Assembly (NCBI GenBank): GCA_017536405.1
Contig: JAFXHL010000018.1
Location: 1 to 52,571 of the forward strand
From: Oscillospiraceae bacterium
Lineage (GTDB): Bacteria > Bacillota > Clostridia > Oscillospirales > Ruminococcaceae
Length of the DNA: 52,571 bases
Reading direction: 5' to 3'
This document shows, one piece after another, positions 42,276 through 50,210 of this stretch; the stretch's first letter is position 1; each line of letters starts with the position of its first letter. Below the pieces are notes generated by a model, which did not search any database, was not told the DNA's origin, and saw only the letters and a list, made by a program, of their open reading frames with translations. The translations under genes and the position numbers were made by a program.

Positions 42276-43058
42276 TTATCTTTTTACAGCAAATCTTTTT
42301 TCTGAAACTGCGATTTCTCTTTTATAGCGAAGGCGGAGTTTATCCGAAATAAGCGCTATGAATTCGCTGTTTGTGGGCTTGCCCTTGCCTGTATTCACTG
42401 TATATCCGAAATAGGAATTGAGTGTGTCAACATCGCCTCTGTCCCAAGCGATTTCAATCGCGTGGCGGATTGCTCTTTCAACCCTTGATGATGTTGTGTC
42501 AAAACGCTTTGCAACCGTTGGATAAAGGATTTTTGTAACGCTTTCAAGCATCTCTTCATCATAGACGGAAATAACTATCGCCTCACGAAGATAATGATAT
42601 CCCTTTATGTGTGCGGGAACGCCTATCTGATGAATGATTTCTGTAACTATGACTTCCATATTGATTTCGTCTTTCTGCTGATTTATTTCCTTGCTGACAG
42701 AAATCGCCTTTTCAACAAGTGTCTGCACTCCGAAAGGCTTTTTGATTACCTCAGTAGCACCTATTCTCATAAGCTTCTCCTCTTCTTCAATCTGACCATA
42801 AGATGTTATAACAATAAATTTAGGCGGAACAATCATATCAGCCTTTACCCTGTTTATAACGCTTTCAGCATTGGCACCCTGCATTTCGGCATCAACTATA
42901 ACAATATCGGGGCGTTCATCCTTTATCGCTTCTATGGCATCATTTCCGTTTTTCTGCCTTGTTGTAACGATAAAGCCGTTGTTCTTGAGTGCTGTTGCTG
43001 AAACGGATTCGCCATTTATTCCGTTTTCACATAAAAGTATTTTTGTTTTCGCTGTCAT
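42276..43058 (-). CDS. spo0A: Sporulation master regulator Spo0A
   Basis: 260 aa. Receiver (1-125) with phospho-Asp56 in [10 protein letters not shown], switch Thr in FIVITSYG and Lys in IKKPFGVQ, then the Spo0A C-terminal DNA-binding domain: [35 protein letters not shown], and [20 protein letters not shown]. These residues match B. subtilis Spo0A closely. It controls entry into sporulation. Promoter TTGATT-17-TATCAT upstream. spoIVB, its usual neighbour, is missing here. Confidence 0.97.
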   Translation of the reverse strand: MTAKTKILLCENGINGESVSATALKNNGFIVTTRQKNGNDAIEAIKDERPDIVIVDAEMQGANAESVINRVKADMIVPPKFIVITSYGQIEEEEKLMRIGATEVIKKPFGVQTLVEKAISVSKEINQQKDEINMEVIVTEIIHQIGVPAHIKGYHYLREAIVISVYDEEMLESVTKILYPTVAKRFDTTSSRVERAIRHAIEIAWDRGDVDTLNSYFGYTVNTGKGKPTNSEFIALISDKLRLRYKREIAVSEKRFAVKR

Positions 43059-43101
43059 TCGGGATTACCTCCAAAAAATTACTAATTTTTTCCATATTTT
43101 T

Positions 43102-43130
43102 ATGATATCACAAGATTATCCCGAAATCAA
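43102..43130 (-). promoter_or_regulatory. Promoter of spo0A
   Basis: Minus strand TTGATT (43125-43130), 17 bp, TATCAT (43102-43107) with TGA before it. Placed 44 bp before the ATG. A SigH-type promoter was not evident. Confidence 0.65.
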
Positions 43131-43133
43131 GGT

Positions 43134-44228
43134 TTATTTATCGCATTTTTCGACAAAAACGCCGAATTTACGCGTATCTGCGCACTTAACAATTTCGCTC
43201 TGAATGACGGACAGAAGGGGTATTCCTATAATCATTCCCCATATTCCGAAAAGATTTCCGCCGACAATTATGGCAAAAAGTGTCCAGAAAGGTTTAAGGC
43301 CGACGGAAGTTCCCACAACCCTCGGATAGATAAGTTGGGCTTCAATCTGTTGCAGAATGAGGATAAAAACAACAAACCAGACGGCGCTCATAGGGTCGGC
43401 AAAAAGAAGAATCAATGCCGAGGGGATTGTTCCCATAACGGGGCCGAAAACGGGGATTATATTTGTAAACCCTATTATCGAGCTTATCAGCAGAGGATAT
43501 GGAAAACCTATAACAGCCATTCCGATAAAGCAGAGTATCCCCATAATGAATGAATCTGTAAGCTGACCGCTTATAAATCCCGAAAAGGTTTTAACGGATG
43601 TAGAATAGAGTTCCGCGCCCTTTTTATATATCCTTTCGGGAAGAAAAGACATCGCGAGTTTTTTTGCTCCCTCTTTGAAAGAATTTTTTCCCAGAACAAA
43701 ATAGAAAGAAACCGCAAAGCCTATTACGGTATCGGCGAAGACCTTTGCAATTCCGCCCAAGGTATCAGAAAAAGCAGAAAATGCTTTCGGGATATACTCC
43801 CTTATCTTTTCGGCAGAAGGAAGAATTTTTTCTATGAAACTTAAAAACGGAAGTTCTTTCAATGTTTCCGAAAAACGCTTATAGTAGGAATCGAAATCAG
43901 AAAAAAACTGACGGATACTTTCGATAAGGCTCGGGATTACAAAATAGAGTGCCAAAGAAAAAATGCCTATAAATGCAATATAAACTATCAGCGAAGAAAT
44001 TATCCATGCAATTTTTTCGGGGATTTTATCCGCACGCCAGAATTTCATAACCTTTATTGCAAACGAGTTTATGAGAAAAGCAAAGCCTATGCCTATTATG
44101 ACGGGTCGCAGTGAGAGAAGAAGCGTTTTTAAAAGCAGGAAGACATCATCATATCTCCAGAAGCAGAAGATTATAAGTATTACAAGAAAAGCAGTTATAA
44201 CAATATTTTTTACAGTTTTCGCCGACAC
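43134..44228 (-). CDS. AI-2E family (PerM-type) membrane protein
   Basis: 364 aa from GTG 44228, chosen because AGGAGGG lies 6 bp before it; the frame reaches 44399 only by reading repeats. Eight or so membrane helices, a middle amphipathic region, and the family's C-terminal segment VFGPVMGTIPSALILLF and GTSVGLKPFWTLFAIIVGGNLFG. Members transport diverse solutes (AI-2, sodium). It is read together with, but upstream of, spo0A. Confidence 0.85.
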   Translation of the reverse strand: MSAKTVKNIVITAFLVILIIFCFWRYDDVFLLLKTLLLSLRPVIIGIGFAFLINSFAIKVMKFWRADKIPEKIAWIISSLIVYIAFIGIFSLALYFVIPSLIESIRQFFSDFDSYYKRFSETLKELPFLSFIEKILPSAEKIREYIPKAFSAFSDTLGGIAKVFADTVIGFAVSFYFVLGKNSFKEGAKKLAMSFLPERIYKKGAELYSTSVKTFSGFISGQLTDSFIMGILCFIGMAVIGFPYPLLISSIIGFTNIIPVFGPVMGTIPSALILLFADPMSAVWFVVFILILQQIEAQLIYPRVVGTSVGLKPFWTLFAIIVGGNLFGIWGMIIGIPLLSVIQSEIVKCADTRKFGVFVEKCDK

Positions 44229-44276
44229 ATAAATCCCTCCTCTCATATATTCTAATATGTGCATTATAAGGGGATT

Positions 44277-44440
44277 TATGCCGACGGAGAGCCTCCGCGG
44301 GCAGATTCGCGTGACCGCGGAGGACATATTTGCAAAGAGTGTTTCGCACTCTGCGGAGTGCGACCTTCTTTTTCTCCCGTGAAAAAGAAGGCAAAACACG
44401 GCTCCTTGGCGGAGAGCCTACGCTTGCTTATGGCAAGCGT
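44277..44440. other. Hairpin-rich intergenic segment
   Basis: Perfect inverted repeats in 165 bp: CCTCCGCGG/CCGCGGAGG (44292-44323), CCTTCTTTTTC/GAAAAAGAAGG (44364-44391) and ACGCTTGC/GCAAGCGT (44420-44440). A further CACTC/GAGTG alternation lies at about 44334-44360. No gene recognised; it may be remnants of repeats or structured RNA. Confidence 0.55.
44309..44328. repeat. 20-bp direct repeat, first copy
   Basis: GCGTGACCGCGGAGGACATA, identical to 44679-44698, 370 bp apart. It overlaps the right arm of the hairpin at 44292-44323. Confidence 0.75.
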
Positions 44441-44548
44441 GCCTTGATATTCATTCGCAGCAGCAAATAGTCCGTTGCCGATATTAAGGCTGAAAAATAA
44501 CTTTTCATCGCACGCACGAACTTTATTTATACGCTCATTAGTTTTATG

Positions 44549-44626
44549 CGTTACCGAGCGGTAGAGTTGTTTTCTTGAAAAAGTCGGAAACAATCTGGGC
44601 TGTGCGCCCTTCGCACAAAACAAAAA
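44549..44626. repeat. Dispersed repeat R1, copy 4
   Basis: GCGTTACCGAGCGG..., stem TTGTTTTC (44567-44574) / GGAAACAA (44586-44593), and hairpin GTGCG-ccctt-CGCAC (44602-44616). Against copy 2 the stem has A-T where copy 2 has G-T, another pairing-preserving change. It continues with AAAAAGACCCGACTTAGTTC, part of the longer shared segment. Confidence 0.7.
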
Positions 44627-44678
44627 GACCCGACTTAGTTCTAGGCAAACGAGCGAGCGCGGAGCCCGTGCAGGCACC

Positions 44679-44698
44679 GCGTGACCGCGGAGGACATA
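44679..44698. repeat. 20-bp direct repeat, second copy
   Basis: GCGTGACCGCGGAGGACATA, identical to 44309-44328, just before the palindromic terminator. Confidence 0.75.
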
Positions 44699-44699
44699 A

Positions 44700-44727
44700 A
44701 AAAGAGCACTCTTAAGAGTGCTCTTTT
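44700..44727. terminator. Palindromic terminator-like hairpin
   Basis: A perfect 28-bp palindrome, AAAAGAGCACTCTT and its complement; T runs on both sides. It could stop transcription from either side of this 600-bp gene-free stretch. Confidence 0.75.
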
Positions 44728-44788
44728 GCTTTTTCTTAAAAATGAAGAGACTGTGCTTTTCCCGAAATCAAGCGTAAAAACAAAAAGA

Positions 44789-44864
44789 TCACCCGTATTT
44801 CAAGGAAACACGACGACGCTGTACTGGTGTACTGCGAGGAGTATTGACAAAGAAAGACGGGTGA
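44789..44864 (-). terminator. glgP terminator with repeat R2 (copy 2) in its loop
   Basis: Stem TCACCCGT (44789-44796) / ACGGGTGA (44857-44864); on the minus strand TCTTTTTGTTTTT follows. The loop (44801-44848) carries R2: CAAGGAA, GTAC-tggt-GTAC (44821-44832), TGCGAGGAG, TTGAC, with the same skeleton as 20845-20892. It begins 13 bp past the glgP stop. Confidence 0.65.
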
Positions 44865-44876
44865 GATTTCTTGTTT

Positions 44877-47273
44877 TTACTTTGTGAGGTTCCAGATGTC
44901 GCGTGCATAGTCTTCTACTGCTCTGTCTGCTGAGAAGATTCCTGCGCCTGCTATGTTGTTGAGAGACATCTTGTTCCAAGCTGTTGTATCCTTATACTTT
45001 TCTGATGAGAACGCCTGTGCTCTCTGGTAATCAGCAAAGTCTGCGAGAACCATATAAGGATCCTTATATCTGAGGCTGTTTGCAACTTCTTCGAATGTGC
45101 AGCCATTGATGCCACGATACATTCTTTCGATAGCCGCTCTGATGATATAGTTATCGTTGTAGTAGTTTTCAGGGTTATAGCCTGAAGCCTTCTTCTGAAG
45201 AACCTCATCTTTAAGCATACCGAATGTTATGATGTTATCAGGGCCTACTGCGTCACCGATTTCGATGTTAGCGCCGTCGAATGTTCCGAGTGTTACAGCA
45301 CCGTTAAGCATAAGCTTCATATTACCTGTTCCCGAAGCTTCTGTTCCTGCGAGAGAAATCTGTTCTGAAATATCACTTGCAGGCATAAGGATTTCTGAAA
45401 GTGTAACCTTATAGTCTTCGAGGAAGTAAACAGCGAGTTTATCCTTGATCTTATCGTTCTTTCTGATTTCTTCAGAAATAGCCCAGATCATCTTGATAAT
45501 CTGCTTAGCGAGATAATATCCGGGTGCTGCCTTAGCTGCGAAGATATATGTCTTGGGTGTGAAATCCATATCGGGATTTTCAAGAAGCGCATTATACTGT
45601 GCGATGATGTTAAGAGCGTTAAGGTGCTGACGCTTGTATTCATGAAGACGCTTTACCTGAACATCGAAGATGCTGTCTGTATTAAGAACAACGCCTGAAT
45701 GCTGTTTGATGTATTTTGCAAAGTTTTCCTTATTCTGCTTTTTAACCTTAGCGAGTTTAGAAAGAACCTGTGTATCGTTTTCAAACACGCAGAATTTCTT
45801 GAGTTCAGAAGCGTCTTTAAGGAACTTATCGCCGATTGTTTCAGTAAGAAGCTTTGTAAGGCCGGGGTTTGACTGATAAAGCCATCTTCTGTAAGCGATA
45901 CCGTTTGTAACATTCTTGAACTTATGAGGTGTATCTATGTATTCATTATTGAAAACTTCGTGCTTGATGATTTCAGAATGGAGCTTTGATACGCCGTTTA
46001 CGCTGTGTGAAGCGTCAAGACAGAGGTTAGCCATATGAATCTGGTTGTTCTGAATGATAGACATTCTTGAAACTCTGCCTGCGTCGCCTGTTCTTTCCAT
46101 AAGAGCAGAGCAGTATCTCTGGTTGATTTCGCAGATGATTGAGTAGATACGGGGAATAACTTCCTTAACGAGATTCTGATCCCATTTTTCGAGAGCTTCC
46201 GCCATAACTGTATGGTTTGTATATGCGAATGTGTTTCTGACGATATGCCATGCCTTGTTCCAGCTATAACCGCAATCGTCGAGAAGAATTCTCATGAGTT
46301 CGGGGATAGCGAGAGTGGGGTGTGTATCGTTGATATGTATAGCAACCTTTTCGTGAAGGTTATCGAGTGTTCCGTAAACGCTCATATGATGGTTTACAAT
46401 GTCACCAACAGAAGCGGCGCAGAGGAAATACTGCTGACGGAGACGGAGTGATTTTCCTTCTAAATGGTTATCGTTGGGGTAAAGAACCTTTGAGATAGCC
46501 TGAGCCATACTGTTCTGACCGAGAGCCTTTGCATAATCACCCTGATTGAACATAGCCATATCGAATGAGGGAGATTTAGCCTGCCAGAGTCTTAAAACAG
46601 AAACTGCTTCTGAATCATAACCTGAAACATACATATCATAAGGAACAGCGAGAACTGTTGAGTAATCAACATGTGAAACATGGTGATACTGATTATCCCA
46701 GTATTCGTTGAGCTTTCCGTCAAAATGGATTTCAACTGCCTTGTCGAGCTTGGGAACAAGCCATACCTGACCGCCGGGGAGCCAGTTATCAGGAAGTTCT
46801 GTCTGCCAGCCGTTTTCAATCTTCTGACGGAAGATACCGTATTCATAACAGATTGAATAACCCATACCTGCATAGCCCTGTGTTGCAAGACCATCGAGAT
46901 AACAGGCTGCGAGTCTGCCGAGACCGCCGTTTCCGAGACCTGCGTCGGGTTCGTATTCATAGATATTGTCGAGCTTGATGCCGTATTCTTTGAGAACATC
47001 ACGGACTTCGTTCTGAATACCGAGGTTATAGAGTGATGTCTTTAAAGAACGGCCCATAAGAAATTCCATCGAGAGATAGTAAATCTGTTTTTTACCTTCT
47101 GAATGGACCTTGTTCATAAACTTTCTGCGTTTTCTGCGAAGGTGTGAAACAACAACCGATGCGAGTGCTTCATACACCTGTTTATCAGAGGCTTCGTTGG
47201 GTTCGAGGTTATAATCCATCTGAACCTTCTGTAAAAACTCCTCCTTGAGCTGTTTTTTAGTAATTTCTGCCAT
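44877..47273 (-). CDS. glgP: Glycogen/maltodextrin phosphorylase
   Basis: 798 aa from ATG 47273 (AGGTGG upstream). GT35 family: YYLSMEFLMGRSLKTSL, EPDAGLGNGGLGRLAACYLD, DTHPTLAIPELMRILLD, RRLHEYKRQHL-like KRLHEYKRQHLN, and the PLP site EASGTGNMKLMLNGAVT. It releases glucose-1-phosphate from alpha-glucans. Together with the GH13 enzyme at 50211 it suggests cytoplasmic glycogen or maltodextrin turnover. Monocistronic. Confidence 0.97.
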   Translation of the reverse strand: MAEITKKQLKEEFLQKVQMDYNLEPNEASDKQVYEALASVVVSHLRRKRRKFMNKVHSEGKKQIYYLSMEFLMGRSLKTSLYNLGIQNEVRDVLKEYGIKLDNIYEYEPDAGLGNGGLGRLAACYLDGLATQGYAGMGYSICYEYGIFRQKIENGWQTELPDNWLPGGQVWLVPKLDKAVEIHFDGKLNEYWDNQYHHVSHVDYSTVLAVPYDMYVSGYDSEAVSVLRLWQAKSPSFDMAMFNQGDYAKALGQNSMAQAISKVLYPNDNHLEGKSLRLRQQYFLCAASVGDIVNHHMSVYGTLDNLHEKVAIHINDTHPTLAIPELMRILLDDCGYSWNKAWHIVRNTFAYTNHTVMAEALEKWDQNLVKEVIPRIYSIICEINQRYCSALMERTGDAGRVSRMSIIQNNQIHMANLCLDASHSVNGVSKLHSEIIKHEVFNNEYIDTPHKFKNVTNGIAYRRWLYQSNPGLTKLLTETIGDKFLKDASELKKFCVFENDTQVLSKLAKVKKQNKENFAKYIKQHSGVVLNTDSIFDVQVKRLHEYKRQHLNALNIIAQYNALLENPDMDFTPKTYIFAAKAAPGYYLAKQIIKMIWAISEEIRKNDKIKDKLAVYFLEDYKVTLSEILMPASDISEQISLAGTEASGTGNMKLMLNGAVTLGTFDGANIEIGDAVGPDNIITFGMLKDEVLQKKASGYNPENYYNDNYIIRAAIERMYRGINGCTFEEVANSLRYKDPYMVLADFADYQRAQAFSSEKYKDTTAWNKMSLNNIAGAGIFSADRAVEDYARDIWNLTK

Positions 47274-47319
47274 TATGTTAACCACCTATCATATATATAT
47301 AAATATTTATGCAACAAAC

Positions 47320-47348
47320 ATTATACACCAAACCCCCGATTTTTTCAA
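47320..47348 (-). promoter_or_regulatory. Promoter of glgP
   Basis: Minus strand TTGAAA (47343-47348), 17 bp, TATAAT (47320-47325). Confidence 0.75.
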
Positions 47349-47436
47349 TAAGAAAACGATACCAACAGCAGAAAATCGGGAATATAGCACATTTTTTTCA
47401 GATTTTTTACCATTTCATAGTCAAATAGACTTAAAA

Positions 47437-47865
47437 TCACACTTTTTTTCTTATCCTGAATAAAGTTGAAATACCCACAACGCCGAGTGCTACCGCCGCG
47501 GCTATTCCGAATGAACGGAGTAAATTCTCGAAAAAGAGGGCGGAATTATTCGTTGTGAAATAAAGCATCGTGTCGTAGATAAGTTTTCCGGGGACAAGTG
47601 GAATAAGCCCTGTTACAAGATAGACTGTAACGGGGGTTTTATTTACCCTCGCAAATATTTCGCAGTAAAGGGTCATAACAGCCGCCGCGAAAAGATAAGC
47701 GACGGTTTCGGGCTCTGGCACAAAATATTCCGCAAAGATAAAAGCGCTATGCGAAACAACACCCGCAAGGCATGAGAAAAAGAGATTTTTCCCCTTTATT
47801 CCGAAAATGACCGCGAAAGCAAGTGATGAAATGATAACCGACAGAAAATCAAGAAGAATTATCAT
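47437..47865 (-). CDS. ThrE-type exporter, small (DUF3815) subunit
   Basis: 142 aa, four or five membrane helices, matching the C-terminal half of ThrE (threonine/serine exporter), with the LIPLVPGKLIYDTML motif. Its start overlaps the end of the large-subunit gene by 4 bp, the usual coupling for the split form. Confidence 0.85.
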   Translation of the reverse strand: MIILLDFLSVIISSLAFAVIFGIKGKNLFFSCLAGVVSHSAFIFAEYFVPEPETVAYLFAAAVMTLYCEIFARVNKTPVTVYLVTGLIPLVPGKLIYDTMLYFTTNNSALFFENLLRSFGIAAAVALGVVGISTLFRIRKKV

Positions 47866-48617
47866 ATAAGCGCCCCCTTTGCAAAGAAAACAACGGCAAC
47901 GCCTATGGCTATCCCCGAGGCTGTGAGTATAGCCTCTGAAAGACCCGAAATTCCCGAAAGATAATCCTCTGACATAAAATCACGCATACAGTTTGTAAGC
48001 GCTATTCCGGGGACTAATGTTATCAGCGCGCCCGTCATCGCAATATCGGAATGTGAACAGAATCCGAAAAGCGAAGAAAGCGAGGTTATAACCGCTATTA
48101 AAGCGGCAGCGATTATACTTGTGAAAAAGTTATTGAAGCGTTGTTTTTCGAGGAAAAAGAGAATTATTCTTGTTATCGCCGCCGAGAAAAGCGCTGTTAA
48201 CATATCGCCGATACTTCCGCCCAAAGAAAGCGAATAAGAAAGCCCTACTGCCGCAAAAGCGATAGTTTCTGCTAAAAGCCCCGAACCCTTTTTCTTTTTT
48301 ATCTCTTCAAGCTCTTTCCTTGCAAGAGAAATATCGGGCTTTGTTTCACATATCTTTCTTGAAAGCGCGTTTAAAAGTTCGAGACGATGAAGATTTGTAT
48401 CCTTTCCTTTTATGCGCATTGTTTTGGTGAGCGGTTCACCGTCTTTTTCAGAAACTGTTGCAACGATATTCACATGTGTTGCCGAAACGGAGCAGGAATC
48501 GTATCCATAGGATTTAAGGATAAGTTCCATCGTTTCTTCAACCCTTCGTATTTCAGCGCCGCAGTATAAAAGCTCGGCACCCATATCAACAGCGAACGAA
48601 AGCGTTGTTCCTTTCAT
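47862..48617 (-). CDS. ThrE-type exporter, large (DUF1212) subunit
   Basis: 251 aa. A soluble N-terminal part (MGAELLYCGAEIRRVEETM, then a stretch with the ISLARKELEEI helix) and about five membrane helices, ending ITLVPGIALTNCMRDFMSEDY. Together with the small subunit it probably exports threonine or serine, or a related dipeptide. No cysteine synthase or transport partner is adjacent. Confidence 0.87.
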   Translation of the reverse strand: MKGTTLSFAVDMGAELLYCGAEIRRVEETMELILKSYGYDSCSVSATHVNIVATVSEKDGEPLTKTMRIKGKDTNLHRLELLNALSRKICETKPDISLARKELEEIKKKKGSGLLAETIAFAAVGLSYSLSLGGSIGDMLTALFSAAITRIILFFLEKQRFNNFFTSIIAAALIAVITSLSSLFGFCSHSDIAMTGALITLVPGIALTNCMRDFMSEDYLSGISGLSEAILTASGIAIGVAVVFFAKGALI

Positions 48618-48639
48618 AATAATCCTCCGTATTTAAAAA

Positions 48640-48673
48640 GACAACAAAGGCTTTTCAATGTCCCTTTGTTGTC
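48640..48673 (-). terminator. Terminator of the CheY/MshEN-CheX operon
   Basis: GACAACAAAGG / CCTTTGTTGTC stem with a 12-nt loop, followed by TTTTT on the minus strand. Confidence 0.85.
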
Positions 48674-48687
48674 TTCTTGTCTTAAAA

Positions 48688-49590
48688 TTATTCAGCCTTT
48701 ATCTTGTCTGATGAGATGATAACGGATACTGTTCCGAACGGGAAGCAGATAGGCATAGTAAACATTGAGCCCTTAGTAGAAAGTTCTATGCTTTCCTTTG
48801 AAATCTGGGGTTCAAGCTGAAGTTCAATCTGCTTGTTGTTTGACATATTTACTGTGAAAAGTCCGTTATGTAAGTTTAAAAATTCTGCAACAGATTCTCT
48901 TGCGAGTTCATCGAAACTGTCGATTTCTTCGTGTGAATATCTCTTTGCGAATTCAACCATAGCCGCTTCGGTACCTTCAATAGCTGTAAATACTTCTCCC
49001 TTTCCGTTTACCATCTGATAGGAGATTTTTTCTGCCTTATAAGATGTTGTTGCTTCGGGAGCCAAGGGAATGAAATCATCGCCTATGAAACGGATGATAT
49101 TCTTGAAAACGAGTGATGTGTATTCTGTGAAGAATTCAACATCTGAATCGAATGTGTTGAAGATATAGAAATTGCGGATGATTGTGTCGATTTTACGATT
49201 CTGGTCATCTGTGAAATCTCTTTCTTCGATAAGGTTGTTTTCCTTATATTTAGCGAGAGCATTTGCAAACTGTTCGTTTGTGAGGTAACCCTTGTCAACA
49301 AGCGCCTGACCGATAACGAGATGAGCCTGCTTCTGATTTGAGAGAAGAGTTTCTACCTGTGATTCTGTCATATAGCCCTTTTCAACGGCAATGTCACCGA
49401 ATCTCTTGTCCATTCTCTGCTGTTCTGCGTGAACTTCGTCAACCTGTGCGGCTGTCATATATCCTGCGTTGATAGCGAGAACGCCGAGCTTTGCGCGGGC
49501 GAATTTCTGCATTTCGAGAGCTTCTATAAGTTGCTGTTTTGTAACGAGTTTTTCGTTAAAAAGATAGTTTCCGAAAAATTGTGTAAACAT
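48688..49590 (-). CDS. MshEN-like repeat protein with C-terminal CheX-like domain
   Basis: 300 aa. Residues 5-115 hold four copies of a motif of the form [FL]GxxxxxxGY[ML]TxxQ. The anchoring Gly residues are G7, G36, G65 and G94: an exact 29-residue period, the period of the two half-motifs (24 + 5) of MshEN domains, which bind c-di-GMP in MshE. The third has the usual Arg before the hydrophobic residue (KRFGD). Residues 120-300 resemble CheX/CheC phosphatases: a near-signature ESVAEFLNLHNG (E-x2-N with a Pro 22 residues on, in LEPQISKE) and the terminal CFPFGTVSVIISSD strand. The function is inferred: a phosphatase for the CheY-like protein encoded 6 bp upstream, with a c-di-GMP sensor. Confidence 0.75.
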   Translation of the reverse strand: MFTQFFGNYLFNEKLVTKQQLIEALEMQKFARAKLGVLAINAGYMTAAQVDEVHAEQQRMDKRFGDIAVEKGYMTESQVETLLSNQKQAHLVIGQALVDKGYLTNEQFANALAKYKENNLIEERDFTDDQNRKIDTIIRNFYIFNTFDSDVEFFTEYTSLVFKNIIRFIGDDFIPLAPEATTSYKAEKISYQMVNGKGEVFTAIEGTEAAMVEFAKRYSHEEIDSFDELARESVAEFLNLHNGLFTVNMSNNKQIELQLEPQISKESIELSTKGSMFTMPICFPFGTVSVIISSDKIKAE

Positions 49591-49596
49591 GGTGGG

Positions 49597-49995
49597 TTAC
49601 TTCCTTTCGGCGATTTTTTCGATGATTTTTGTTACATCGTCAAAGTTTACGGGCTTCTGTAAGAATTCATAAGCGCCTGCTGCAATGGCGATCTTGAGGT
49701 TATCCTGTGTACCTACTGATGAGGCCATAACAACCTTTGCAGATGAGTCATATGCGAGAATATCAATGAGCGCTTCAACGCCGCTCTTTTCAGGCATAAC
49801 TATATCCATAAAAACAACATCGGGCTTGTTTGCCTTATAGACATCAACAGCCTCGTTGCCGTTTACTGCTTCAAAAACAGTTGTAATTCCGAGTGATGCA
49901 AGATGGTCTTTCATCTTTTTTCTGACAAGAACAGAGTCATCGCTGATCTGAACTTTAATATCCTTGATTTCCATAATATCTCTCCTCACTTTCAA
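49597..49995 (-). CDS. CheY-like single-domain response regulator
   Basis: 132 aa. Receiver with D12/D13 acidic pair, phospho-Asp57 in PDVVFMDIVMPEKSG, Ser86 in VVMASSVG, and Lys107 in FLQKPVNF. No output domain. Next, 6 bp on, comes the MshEN-CheX-like gene, so the pair is co-transcribed. No cognate kinase gene is near. A chemotaxis- or pilus-type switch is inferred. Confidence 0.92.
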   Translation of the reverse strand: MKVRRDIMEIKDIKVQISDDSVLVRKKMKDHLASLGITTVFEAVNGNEAVDVYKANKPDVVFMDIVMPEKSGVEALIDILAYDSSAKVVMASSVGTQDNLKIAIAAGAYEFLQKPVNFDDVTKIIEKIAERK

Positions 49996-50148
49996 AGTGT
50001 CAAATATACATCTTTATTTTATATTATAATTATATAGATTTCAATAGATTTTAAAAATATTCAACAAAAACACTTAATACCCCTATCCTTTTTTGTTCAA
50101 AAAATACAACAGTTTTGAGAAAATGTTTGTTTTTGCGATAAAGATATG

Positions 50149-50177
50149 TTGCAAAAAGCTATGAAATATGGTAAACT
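50149..50177 (+). promoter_or_regulatory. Promoter of the GH13 gene
   Basis: TTGCAA (50149-50154), 17 bp, TAAACT (50172-50177), preceded by TGG. It lies 33 bp before the ATG at 50211. Confidence 0.6.
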
Positions 50178-50210
50178 CATTTTGTATAACATCAAAAGGA
50201 GAAAATTTTT

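Noticed and set aside
42594-43001. Plus-strand open frame of 135 codons
   Set aside because: Lies opposite spo0A, has no family match or ribosome site; a shadow.
44229-44399. N-terminal extension of the AI-2E protein
   Set aside because: The extra 57 codons read repeat DNA; the GTG at 44228 has a proper ribosome site.
44276-44677. Minus-strand open frame of 133 codons in the repeat region
   Set aside because: Made wholly of hairpins and R1; no start site and no protein-like composition.
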